34,407 nucleotides of DNA from an uncultured bacterium (lineage in GTDB: Bacteria > Planctomycetota > UBA8108 > UBA1146). Positions 22,050 through 29,975 of this stretch are shown here, piece after piece (the first letter of the stretch is position 1; each line of letters begins with the position of its first letter). The stretch lies in the NCBI GenBank assembly GCA_913056395.1, contig CAJXMG010000006.1:1-34407 (forward strand), given 5' to 3'. The notes below the pieces were generated by a model that had not been told where the DNA came from, ran no database searches, and worked only from the letters and a program-made list of their open reading frames with translations. Position numbers and translations under genes: made by a program.

Positions 22050-23521
22050 GCAGATTGCCGGTCCCACTCCTGCTGGTTGTGCTTCTGATTTCAGCCATTT
22101 CGGGGTACGCCGCACCTCTCTCAGGAGATCTCCCGAACCACCTCGATTCAGACGATCCGATCTTGGCAGCCCGCGCCCTGTCACAATTGGACCAGTTCGA
22201 CAAAACCCACATTCCTCTTCTGGTCGCCTCTCTGGAAGGACCGACCCATCCGCGAACCCGTGCCTATCTGGAATTCAAACTTGATTCCCTGTTGCGTTCG
22301 ATTTTGGAGGAAGTGGATCAATCGATTCTCGAAATGGAAGAGTTGCGAGTCAGATCTGCAGCAGATCCAGGCAATGCTGAAGTGACACTGGAGCGTAAAG
22401 AACTGCGTCAGAGATGTTCTGTACTTCTGGAAACGGCCCGTTCCGGAAAAGGAATTCTGGCAGCCAGTATCGCCCGTCATGTGGAGTGGAATTCCCTTCG
22501 ATCTCCACTGCTTCGCAGGAGCTATGACAGAATCCTTGATGACATCCTGCAAATTTGGCTGGCAGACAACCCGCAGTTTGAGACGAAGCCACTTTCTGAG
22601 CATGAGCTACGCTGGCTTTCATCGCTTCCCGAGTGGAGCCGATCGATTTTCAGTGAATCGTTCGATTTACGTCTGCAGGCAGATGCCTTTGAGCAAGCGT
22701 GGACAAACCTGTGCAGTTTCGATCCCGTTCTGGAGAAAAGAGGACGCCGGTTTCTTCTCGATATGGGCCCCCAGGCTGTGGAGTCTATTCGACTCAAAGC
22801 AGCTGAACCCGATTCCTCCGGTCTCCCCGACGATCTGATCAAAGAGTGGGAAACTAAAACCCTTCTCAGGCTTCCCGAGAAGTGGGATGGGCATCACTCT
22901 ATCCCCCTTGGAGATTGGAAAACCCTGAGCGGAGAAGAGAAACTCCAGAGACTTTCCAGATTGCTGGGAGTGATGCGTGAAGACCTTCGTCCGACACTTC
23001 ATCATGTCGCTACACAGGATGCCGACCCAGTCCTCCGAAGGCGATGTGCCGAACTACTCTCTCTTCTGGGTGATTCCAGAGGAGCACGAATATTGCTTCT
23101 GGAACGTAGATACGGAGCCAATCGCCTGGAGGTTGCCAGTCGCGATGCCATGATCAGGGCGGCTTACCAACTTCGCGATTCAGGAGACTTGCCCGGGGCG
23201 AGACTGATCCTTGAAGATCTCAATGATCGACTCCCCCACGATGCGGCAGCCCGGCATGCCCTCGGTCTGGTTCTGTTGCGCCAAAGGGAATTGCCGGAAG
23301 CGATTCTTCAATTCCGTAAATCGCTGGAACTCGCCCCTTCACGGGCGACGACGCACTACAACCTCGCTTGTGCCCTGGCATTGTCAGACCTGCCAGATGA
23401 CGCTATCGCCAGTTTGGCTGAAGCCATCAAAATGGGCTACGACCGTTTTTCTCACGCAGTCAATGATCCAGACCTCAAGTCTCTTCACGACCAACCCGAC
23501 TTCTGGGATCTGATCCCCTGA
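22046..23521 (+). CDS. Exported TPR-repeat protein
   Basis: This 491-residue protein has a signal peptide (hydrophobic 6-20, likely cleaved after GYAA). A helical region follows, with LPNHLDSDDPILAARALSQL and LRPTLHHVATQDADPVLRRRCAELLSLLGD resembling HEAT-type repeats. The C-terminus carries three TPR-like units (about 375-480): GDLPGARLILEDLNDRLPHD, ALGLVLLRQRELPEAILQFRKSLELAPS and HYNLACALALSDLPDDAIASLAEAI. The protein is probably a periplasmic scaffold for protein contacts. No catalytic motif is seen. Its ATG overlaps the pyrophosphorylase stop by 4 bases (ATGA), so expression is likely coupled, which hints at a link to envelope polysaccharide work. Confidence 0.85.
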   Translation: MSRLPVPLLLVVLLISAISGYAAPLSGDLPNHLDSDDPILAARALSQLDQFDKTHIPLLVASLEGPTHPRTRAYLEFKLDSLLRSILEEVDQSILEMEELRVRSAADPGNAEVTLERKELRQRCSVLLETARSGKGILAASIARHVEWNSLRSPLLRRSYDRILDDILQIWLADNPQFETKPLSEHELRWLSSLPEWSRSIFSESFDLRLQADAFEQAWTNLCSFDPVLEKRGRRFLLDMGPQAVESIRLKAAEPDSSGLPDDLIKEWETKTLLRLPEKWDGHHSIPLGDWKTLSGEEKLQRLSRLLGVMREDLRPTLHHVATQDADPVLRRRCAELLSLLGDSRGARILLLERRYGANRLEVASRDAMIRAAYQLRDSGDLPGARLILEDLNDRLPHDAAARHALGLVLLRQRELPEAILQFRKSLELAPSRATTHYNLACALALSDLPDDAIASLAEAIKMGYDRFSHAVNDPDLKSLHDQPDFWDLIP

Positions 23522-23691
23522 TCGGGGATTCTGAAACAGCCACCTTTGGACGAAATGCTGTAGCAGAGATGAAAGCAGCCGTTTGAACTGAAATCATGAA
23601 AACCGGTCCATCTGATAAAGTGGAACCTTAAGGCACGGCTGAAAAAGGGGATCAACAGACCAGGAAAGAATAAGGAATCAAGTAAGAAAGT

Positions 23692-23765
23692 TGGAGGCGG
23701 CACCCGGATTCGAACCGGGGATGCGGGTTTTGCAAACCCGTGCCTTACCACTTGGCGATGCCGCC
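23692..23765 (-). tRNA. tRNA-Cys (GCA)
   Basis: Read on the minus strand, the sequence folds as a full cloverleaf: acceptor GGCGGCA/TGCCGCC, a D-arm with AAGTGGTAA, an anticodon stem CGGGT/ACCCG with loop TTGCAAA (anticodon GCA), and a T-arm CCCGG-TTCGAAT-CCGGG. The discriminator is T, as expected for tRNA-Cys. The CCA end is encoded (23692-23694). The structural part without CCA is 71 nt. Confidence 0.97.
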
Positions 23766-23788
23766 CCTTTCAACTCTCTTATCTGATC

Positions 23789-26380
23789 CTAGGGATCACG
23801 ACGTTCTTCGTCAACGCCGGTCGCCAAGTTCCCACCATTTCGCAGAGCTCCCAATCTCGCGATGGCCGCATTCACCTTGGGTTGAGCGTTGCCCGACGGT
23901 GGTTTCCGCTCCTCCATTGAAGTGGGAATATCTTGCCGATCTTTATCGGATTTTTCGGGATCGCCCGCCCCAGCACTGGCAGGATCAGGACTTCTCATGG
24001 CTTTCAGGCGATCGAGGGCCGATTGAATCCCTGAAGAAGCCCCTCCTTGTCCGGAAGCAACAGCGACCGTCTCTTCCCGAGAAGTGTCGGCACTGGACGA
24101 GTCAGCCGATTCCATCACCTGAGTGGTGGACGCTTGGGGCTCACCGTGTAGGTTCTTCAGTTTTTCGGTGATTCCACCGATACTGGAGCGGACGACGGTA
24201 GCCCTCCCTGAAGAAGCGACGGAAACGGTTCCTTCCTGCTCCAGACTATTGAGCCAGCCTCTGAACTCTTCATCCATTTCGGCATGCTCTAGAAGTAACT
24301 TACGCAGATAGTTCCCATCCGTCAAAATCGCCTTCACATCGCCTCCCAATTCCGACTCGGACAGGGACCTCCGCTGACAGACCAAATTTAACAGGGGAGT
24401 TCGCCAATCTGTTCCCTTATTCAAGGTGTCGAAGCTTTGAACCGAAATCTCCCCTCCTTCGGCGAGGCTCCTTAGGCTGAACCTGCGATACCATTCTTCT
24501 TTCTCTTCGCTTGAGGCACTCTTTGATGAAATAAGAATCCTCAAAAATGAAGGATTACTCGGATCAATTTCTAGACCTTTTCCAGCAACTTCCACTCGCT
24601 GGTCGGGAGTCAGATTCATCCTGTTCAACACGAACTGAATCGAATTCAACATCTCATACTTCGGGGAATTATCCGCGATTTTATCGATCCATTTTTCAAA
24701 CAAGGAGTAATCACTATCGTTCTTTGTTAGCCAATTTTTAACTCTGTAGTTCAACAGCGATTCGTAACTCCCGTCAGGATCACAGTCCATCATCTGAATC
24801 AAATACTGACGAGCCACTTCTTGATTCCCCCGACCCGATTGAACTTCATATAAGAAATCGAGGATTTCAATCGGAACAGATTCCTTACGACTACAAGAGT
24901 GAAGAATCGCCAGAGACTCCTCGCAACCGTGAATCGTTGCACCTGACTTACCGCTCAGAACTTCACCCAGGCTTTCTCTTGCAGCGGAGATCTCACCTTG
25001 GTGGAGTTGCAACTCTACAAGCCTGAGCGAGGCTAACTCTTCTTGATAATCACGATTTTTCAACTCGCGATAGACGGGAATCGCTTCCAGAGGTTCGATT
25101 CCGGTTCTCAAGCATTCGGCCTGCCGCCACAGCGCTTTAAGTTCCATCTCGTCATCGCCAAGTGCTCTTGCGGCCTCGCCGTGCATCCGATGCAATCGAG
25201 CATCCGGCTGACGCCCCCCAACACCTGAAAGTAGTTCTGCAACCTCATTCCAGCGACCGCTTCTTTTGAGAGACTCCGCCAATCGAAGACACTCAGAAAG
25301 TTCAGATCCTGGCTCCTTAATCCAAAGCTGAACGGCTCTATCGATCGCCTCTTCGTCATGCGGATCGAGACAGACTAACTCAGTCCATGCTTGGCGAGCG
25401 GCTTCAAAACGAAGTTGTTCTGTCGACTTTCGGGCATGTTGACGAAGTCTTTGTACAGCTTCTTCATGTCGATGACTTCGAGCGCAAATCTCACCCATTC
25501 GGCCACAAATGTCAAAATCGTCGAGGCCTTTCTCCTCAGCTCTTCTCCAATGCCTAAGAGCAGATTCCGAATCCCCTACTGACATTTTTGCTTCTCCCAG
25601 CTGAAACAACTGGATCGCACTCAGCCCCTGAAGATGCCCCACCTCAAACAAGTCAAGAGCGCGGTCGAGCGCTCGCCATGAATCAGCTCGGTGACGAGTC
25701 ATTTCGAATAAATCTTTTTGACCATCTGCCATTTCTAGAAGAGATCGAACCTCTGCAGATATTTCTTCTTGCTGAATCAATGAAAAGGCTGAAGGCCCTG
25801 CAAACATCACTTCACGCAGAAGTGGTAACTCACTGATCAAATCCCAGGCTTTGTTTCGCCTTGCGCTTCGTAAAAAGGCTTGTTGAAGGTTTAATCCGAT
25901 TTCAACTCGACCACGGATTCCGGAATCAATCGGTTGGAGAAATGGGCCCTTCCAAAATCCTTCTTTCGACTTGAGAACTTCTAGTAGATCAAATGATATT
26001 TCCCCCTCGATTGCATCAGCAGCCTGCGAGGGGTCGAGGATTCCTTTCTCGAGACAGATCACACCCGGGCAACTTTTTTCTTCGAGTCCCCGTTGCTCAA
26101 GCTTTTGCAAATCACGCTGCTTAAGCAGGGAATCCTTCAGCAAAGCCCTGTGAAGTAGAGATCTGTGACCACAACGCTCTAAATCAACCAAGAGATCGTC
26201 GACGATCTCAATGCGGAAAACAGGATCTTCATTGATAGCAGAATGAAGACTCCAAACTCCTTGCCCAAAACAGCTTGTCGCACGGATAAGTGCTCGAGCG
26301 ACATCACCATCATGGGACGAAAATGGAATCTGGTGAACAGCAGTCGAATCCTCGAATTGTTCGATTGGGGGTGGGCACAT
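23789..26380 (-). CDS. Large TPR-repeat protein with disordered C-terminal tail (possible DUF4388/PATAN-like N-terminus)
   Basis: This 863-residue protein has no signal peptide. Residues about 50-145 (VDDLLVDLERCGHRSLLHRALL through GILDPSQAADAIEGEISFDLLEVLKSKEGFWKGPF) resemble the DUF4388/PATAN domain of signalling proteins; this is tentative. Residues about 200-680 are TPR-like helical repeats, for example QLGEAKMSVGDSESALRHWRRA and ARQAWTELVCLDPHDEEAIDRA. The last about 130 residues are disordered, Ser/Glu/Pro-rich, with three short amphipathic motifs (736-745, 784-796, 836-847). Start ATG 26380 has only a weak SD. Its codons are AT-richer than all neighbours from about 24240 upward (sample lines near 40% GC). 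It is a single gene next to tRNA-Cys. A scaffold or response-regulatory role is a guess. Confidence 0.78.
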   Translation of the reverse strand: MCPPPIEQFEDSTAVHQIPFSSHDGDVARALIRATSCFGQGVWSLHSAINEDPVFRIEIVDDLLVDLERCGHRSLLHRALLKDSLLKQRDLQKLEQRGLEEKSCPGVICLEKGILDPSQAADAIEGEISFDLLEVLKSKEGFWKGPFLQPIDSGIRGRVEIGLNLQQAFLRSARRNKAWDLISELPLLREVMFAGPSAFSLIQQEEISAEVRSLLEMADGQKDLFEMTRHRADSWRALDRALDLFEVGHLQGLSAIQLFQLGEAKMSVGDSESALRHWRRAEEKGLDDFDICGRMGEICARSHRHEEAVQRLRQHARKSTEQLRFEAARQAWTELVCLDPHDEEAIDRAVQLWIKEPGSELSECLRLAESLKRSGRWNEVAELLSGVGGRQPDARLHRMHGEAARALGDDEMELKALWRQAECLRTGIEPLEAIPVYRELKNRDYQEELASLRLVELQLHQGEISAARESLGEVLSGKSGATIHGCEESLAILHSCSRKESVPIEILDFLYEVQSGRGNQEVARQYLIQMMDCDPDGSYESLLNYRVKNWLTKNDSDYSLFEKWIDKIADNSPKYEMLNSIQFVLNRMNLTPDQRVEVAGKGLEIDPSNPSFLRILISSKSASSEEKEEWYRRFSLRSLAEGGEISVQSFDTLNKGTDWRTPLLNLVCQRRSLSESELGGDVKAILTDGNYLRKLLLEHAEMDEEFRGWLNSLEQEGTVSVASSGRATVVRSSIGGITEKLKNLHGEPQASTTQVMESADSSSADTSREETVAVASGQGGASSGIQSALDRLKAMRSPDPASAGAGDPEKSDKDRQDIPTSMEERKPPSGNAQPKVNAAIARLGALRNGGNLATGVDEERRDP

Positions 26381-27111
26381 CGATGAGACCTGTGATTCCC
26401 CGGGGTGGAAAGCGGGGCCCTTCAGGTAAGACTAACATCTCTTTACAAAAACCCGGTAAACCACCTCAAATCGTTGATTCAGCAGAAAACAGAGGAAGTG
26501 CGTGGGGATGTGAGGATATCGGACATTTTTTCCGGATTTAGCGTCCACCTCGATGGGATTTGCGGATATTTATCAAGTTGAGGCTCAAAACTCATCAGGG
26601 ATTTACAGGCTCAAATCGACTCAATTCAGGGTAATTTGCCCGATCCGGAACCGTTCTAAACTGCCCCACAGGCCGCACGTCTCCGCGATCTAGGCTTTGA
26701 GACTCCGAACTCTGTTAATCCGGTCACCCAGTGGGCCGTGAACTGAAGCCTAATGTATCCCCCTGCTGGCTCTGGAGCCCTATAATCAGGAAACCGACGG
26801 ACTTTCTGTGGGTTAATAATGTGTCCTCTACCGTTCATGGGAAGCGCTCAATCGCGTCACGATCGGTAGTGGGTGATTTCCGGGGCAAGATTGAGGGACC
26901 CCGGGATTCAATGATTTATAGAGCTGCCCGGGGGGGTAGTTCGCCGTTCACATTTCCAAATGCCGATTGCGGCCCGAAATCTGTTTCGTCCCCCGTCATG
27001 GAGGAATTGATCAGGGAGTAACGGCAACTTGCAAAGTTCTATCCCATTGGGAGATACGATTTTGCTGATCGGGAATGCGAGCTTATTCCTTGGGAAGGGA
27101 GTGTCCCCAAC
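26381..27111. other. 731-base intergenic region without a credible gene
   Basis: This region separates two divergent genes (TPR protein on minus, FG-GAP protein on plus). I find no coding frame with gene-like composition; a 96-codon frame at 26731-27021 has no ribosome site, domain or signal peptide and looks accidental. It contains a CCCCGGG/CCCGGGG inverted pair around 26900-26935 and the hairpin near the FG-GAP start. It may carry long promoters, a small RNA, or a decayed gene. Confidence 0.5.
27090..27110 (+). promoter_or_regulatory. Hairpin enclosing the ribosome-binding site of the FG-GAP gene
   Basis: TTGGG (27090-27094) and CCCAA (27106-27110) are inverted and enclose AAGGGAG (27095-27101), the only good ribosome-binding site before ATG 27112. 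The stem is only 5 bp, so occlusion of the site would be weak. Another short inverted pair, GGAAT/ATTCC, lies just upstream (27072-27089). Confidence 0.4.
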
Positions 27112-29679
27112 ATGCGCACTTTGCCGCTTTTCTCCATTACGTTTGCAGCGTTGATGCTGTTGCCTGGAGCCTTCAACAGCAATCCTGTCTTCGGCCAGCC
27201 GGACTGGGTGCAGTTCACCAACGAAACTGCCACGCGCATTTCTGCCAACGCACAGATCTCCACCTCGGATCCTGAAGAGAAGGATTACATTTGGGGCGAC
27301 GTCGACAACGACGGCGACATCGATCTGATCTGCGTACGCAAGCAGCCCTTCACCAGTGGTGGTGTGGGTGCCTTCAAGACCAACGTTCTTTTCATGAATG
27401 AGAATGGTGTTCTTGTCGACAGAACCAGTCTTTATGCCAGTGCTTCAGATGTTCCGGGAGACAATGGCTTCCTGACCCCCACCAACGACCGTGACGTCAT
27501 GCTGGGTGATTTCAATAATGACGGCTGGCTCGATATGGTTACCGTCATCACCCTTGCAGATGGCCAGCCCAAGCACATCTCCTACCCGCGTATTTATATG
27601 AACCTCGGTCTCGTCGGAGGCACATGGGGTGGATTCCGCCATGAAGATGCAAGGATGGAACAGTTCGAGGGCAATGCCTCCAACGGCTTCCCTCACGCTC
27701 CACGTTTCTGCTCCGCGGACATCGGTGACATCGACGAGGATGGCGATCTCGACATTTACCTCGGTGACTACGACAGTGGAGGGGCACAAACCCTCGACTT
27801 CAACGACCGCCTGCTCCTCAATGATGGCAACGGGTTCTTTACAGACGGAACTGCTTTGGTCTTCAGCGGCAGCATCGTCGTCGGAGGAAGTGCGTTCCCA
27901 TTCCAGCAGTCTGCCTTTGGAATGGCTTCGGCAATCCGCGACATGAATGGCGACGGTCACCTGGACATCATCAAGGACACCGCCCTGAACCCGCCGCAGT
28001 ATGTTGGAGTGGCTTACAACAACAACGGTGCCGTCGGATCCTTTAGTGCTCACAAGGAAAGCTTCCCAAGCATGGCGCCCTACCACATCACCGTGGGCGA
28101 CCTAAACAATGACGGTGCCAATGACATCGTGGTCACCGACGATGGCGCAGATTCTTACCTTTTGAACAACGGCAATGACGCCAGCGGACTCGCCAACTTC
28201 AATCGTTTCCTTTACGACTTTGCCGGTGGTACCGGTGCAGGTGGCGACGATGGCTTTGGCGGCAACTCAGTCATCGCCGACCTCGACAATGACGGCTGGA
28301 ACGATGTCATCATCACCGACGTTGACGTCGACATTGCAGGCTGTAACCGTCGCATGCACATCTACCACAACCTGGGAGACGCTCCCAACGTGACCCTTCG
28401 TCAGGAAAATGACGGTGCTCTCTGGCGCCCCAACGGAGTCCATGACGTGGCAGTCTTCGACATCAATGGCGATGGCTGGCTCGATATGGTCATCGGTACC
28501 TGCACAGGTACCGAGGTGTGGATGAATGAAGCGCCCATCGGGCTCAACATCGTCCCCTCCCCCAGCAACCCCACCTCTGTACCCTGCACGGACACCGTTC
28601 CGGTCAGCGTCAGCGTTGAAGCATTTGGTGGAGGAATCCTTGATCAGGCCACCGTCAGATTGCACACCTCCGCAGACGGCGGGGCATTTGTGGAAACTGC
28701 CATGGCCTCAACCGGAGGACTCAACTACGAAGGTGTGCTGGACGGCAATACCGCCACTTCCTCCATTTCATGGTTCGTCACTGCTTCACTGACCAATGGC
28801 GTAACGGAGACGACCACTACCACCACTTTGCAGGTGGCGGACAACCTCAGTCAGATCGTCGACGACTTTGAAACCGGCCTCACCGGTGGTTGGACTGTTG
28901 TCTCCGATGCATCTGTGACAGCAGGTGCGTGGGAACTGGCCAACCCGAATGGAACGGTCAGTGGCGGAATCCAGTCCCAGCCCGAGGATCCGGCCAGTGG
29001 CAACTTCTGCTGGATCACTGGTAACGGTGCTGTTGGAGGAGCTGCAGGCAGTGCGGACCTCGACGGTGGACCGACTCACCTGATCAGCCCCAGCCTGAAC
29101 CTTGCGGGAACCGATGCGACGATTCGCTTCAACCTCTGGTACGCCAACATTGAGTCCGATCCGACCCAGCTCGACGACTTTGTCGTCTCTGTTTCCAATG
29201 ACGGCGGCGTGACCTGGAACACTGCTCTCGTTGTGGGAGGCGCACTGGGCACCGGTGGCGCATGGCAAAGCTTTGAGTTCGTGGTCAGCGATATCGTGAC
29301 CCCGAGTGTGAACACTCAGGTTCGATTCACCGCTTCGGATGCACCGAACAACTCTCTCTGCGAGGCTGGAGTCGATGACTTCACCATCGAAGAGGCCAGC
29401 TGCAACGGAACCGGAGCTGTCACCTTCCAAAGGGGTGATGTCAACCTGGACGGCAGCCGTGACATCAGTGATCCGGTCAGCATGCTTCAGTTGTTGTTCA
29501 ACTCGACACCTGTGAACTGCCAGGATGCCGCCGACGCCAATGACGATGGAAACATCGATATTGCCGACGCCGTCGCAGCCCTGAGCTTCCTGTTCGGTGG
29601 AGCCTCGCTTCCCGAGCCGATTAATTGTGGTGAGGACCCCACAGCGGACAGTCTCGACTGTGGTGTGGGCTGTCCTTAA
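27112..29679 (+). CDS. Secreted FG-GAP/VCBS repeat protein with dockerin-like Ca-binding tail
   Basis: This 855-residue secreted protein has a signal peptide (about 1-28, cleavage near VFG-Q). Seven FG-GAP/VCBS-type units with a DxDxDGxxD calcium loop follow: GDVDNDGDIDLI, GDFNNDGWLDMV, GDIDEDGDLDIY, RDMNGDGHLDII, GDLNNDGANDIV, ADLDNDGWNDVI and FDINGDGWLDMV. They should fold as a beta-propeller of about 420 residues. An Ig-like segment (about 480-580) and a jelly-roll/MAM-like region (about 583-765, DDFETGLTGGW) follow. Residues 773-855 form a dockerin-like pair of EF-loops (GDVNLDGSRDISD, DANDDGNIDIADA) ending in a Cys-containing tail. Start ATG 27112 has AAGGGAG 10 bases upstream. Surface adhesion or carbohydrate or protein binding with calcium is likely; no enzyme motif is seen. 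Codon use is highly regular and rich in GAC/AAC/GGC, as for a well-expressed gene. Confidence 0.9.
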   Translation: MRTLPLFSITFAALMLLPGAFNSNPVFGQPDWVQFTNETATRISANAQISTSDPEEKDYIWGDVDNDGDIDLICVRKQPFTSGGVGAFKTNVLFMNENGVLVDRTSLYASASDVPGDNGFLTPTNDRDVMLGDFNNDGWLDMVTVITLADGQPKHISYPRIYMNLGLVGGTWGGFRHEDARMEQFEGNASNGFPHAPRFCSADIGDIDEDGDLDIYLGDYDSGGAQTLDFNDRLLLNDGNGFFTDGTALVFSGSIVVGGSAFPFQQSAFGMASAIRDMNGDGHLDIIKDTALNPPQYVGVAYNNNGAVGSFSAHKESFPSMAPYHITVGDLNNDGANDIVVTDDGADSYLLNNGNDASGLANFNRFLYDFAGGTGAGGDDGFGGNSVIADLDNDGWNDVIITDVDVDIAGCNRRMHIYHNLGDAPNVTLRQENDGALWRPNGVHDVAVFDINGDGWLDMVIGTCTGTEVWMNEAPIGLNIVPSPSNPTSVPCTDTVPVSVSVEAFGGGILDQATVRLHTSADGGAFVETAMASTGGLNYEGVLDGNTATSSISWFVTASLTNGVTETTTTTTLQVADNLSQIVDDFETGLTGGWTVVSDASVTAGAWELANPNGTVSGGIQSQPEDPASGNFCWITGNGAVGGAAGSADLDGGPTHLISPSLNLAGTDATIRFNLWYANIESDPTQLDDFVVSVSNDGGVTWNTALVVGGALGTGGAWQSFEFVVSDIVTPSVNTQVRFTASDAPNNSLCEAGVDDFTIEEASCNGTGAVTFQRGDVNLDGSRDISDPVSMLQLLFNSTPVNCQDAADANDDGNIDIADAVAALSFLFGGASLPEPINCGEDPTADSLDCGVGCP

Positions 29680-29708
29680 CAACCCGGTTCGCCCTCACGG
29701 GTGATCCT

Positions 29709-29763
29709 GTTTGACGCTCCCGACCCGTCGGCCTAGCCACAGGCCTACGGGTCGGGATCAAAC
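29709..29763 (+). repeat. Large nested hairpin downstream of the FG-GAP gene
   Basis: GTTTGA (29709-29714) pairs with TCAAAC (29758-29763). Inside, CCCGACCCGT (29719-29728) pairs perfectly with ACGGGTCGGG (29747-29756). Further in, GGCCT (29730-29734) pairs with AGGCC (29741-29745). It has no T-run. It lies between the stop codon and the intrinsic terminator, so it could protect the 3' end of the mRNA. Confidence 0.8.
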
Positions 29764-29779
29764 CTGAGCCGGGGTACTT

Positions 29780-29823
29780 CCAACTTTCAGAGACTCCTCT
29801 GAAAGTTGGAGTGCCCTTTTTTT
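29780..29823 (+). terminator. Intrinsic terminator after the FG-GAP gene
   Basis: CCAACTTTCAGAG (29780-29792) and CTCTGAAAGTTGG (29797-29809) form a perfect 13-bp stem with an ACTC loop. Seven T residues follow at 29817-29823. This is a classic rho-independent terminator, about 100 bases after the stop codon. Confidence 0.92.
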
Positions 29824-29912
29824 GCGGATATCAAGGTCAGAGCGGGAGTGCTGACCGATTTGCAGATCGCTTTCCCTTGCGGAATGCGAGGCTCTCTTGC
29901 GACCCACGTGAT

Positions 29913-29955
29913 CCTGCATTGCAGGCACATTTATGTGAGCGGCCTCGCTGAGGCC
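29913..29955 (+). promoter_or_regulatory. Three consecutive short inverted repeats in the leader of the di-heme gene
   Basis: In succession lie CCTGCA-T-TGCAGG (29913-29925), CACAT-TT-ATGTG (29926-29937) and GGCCTC-GCT-GAGGCC (29941-29955), all perfect. The last shares its core with the palindrome at 20590-20606. They occupy the space just ahead of the ribosome site GAGGGAAAG (29964-29972). Operator sites or a structured leader are possible. Confidence 0.6.
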
Positions 29956-29975
29956 AAGGGATAGAGGGAAAGATC

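Noticed and set aside
23692-26380. Genomic island integrated at tRNA-Cys
   Set aside because: No integrase, no repeat of the tRNA end and only one gene of odd composition; kept only as a composition finding.
26731-27021. 96-codon open frame in the empty region
   Set aside because: No ribosome site, no domain or signal peptide, and an amino-acid pattern like random sequence.
28786-29682. 298-codon open frame on the minus strand (also 27445-28086 and 30498-31283)
   Set aside because: Shadows of the two secreted plus-strand genes, caused by their regular GAC/GGC-rich codon use.
27072-29890. Shared 10-mer GGAATGCGAG at 27072-27081 and 29881-29890 as a common regulatory site
   Set aside because: Distances to the two start codons differ (30 and 85 bases) and neighbouring bases do not match, so chance is likely.
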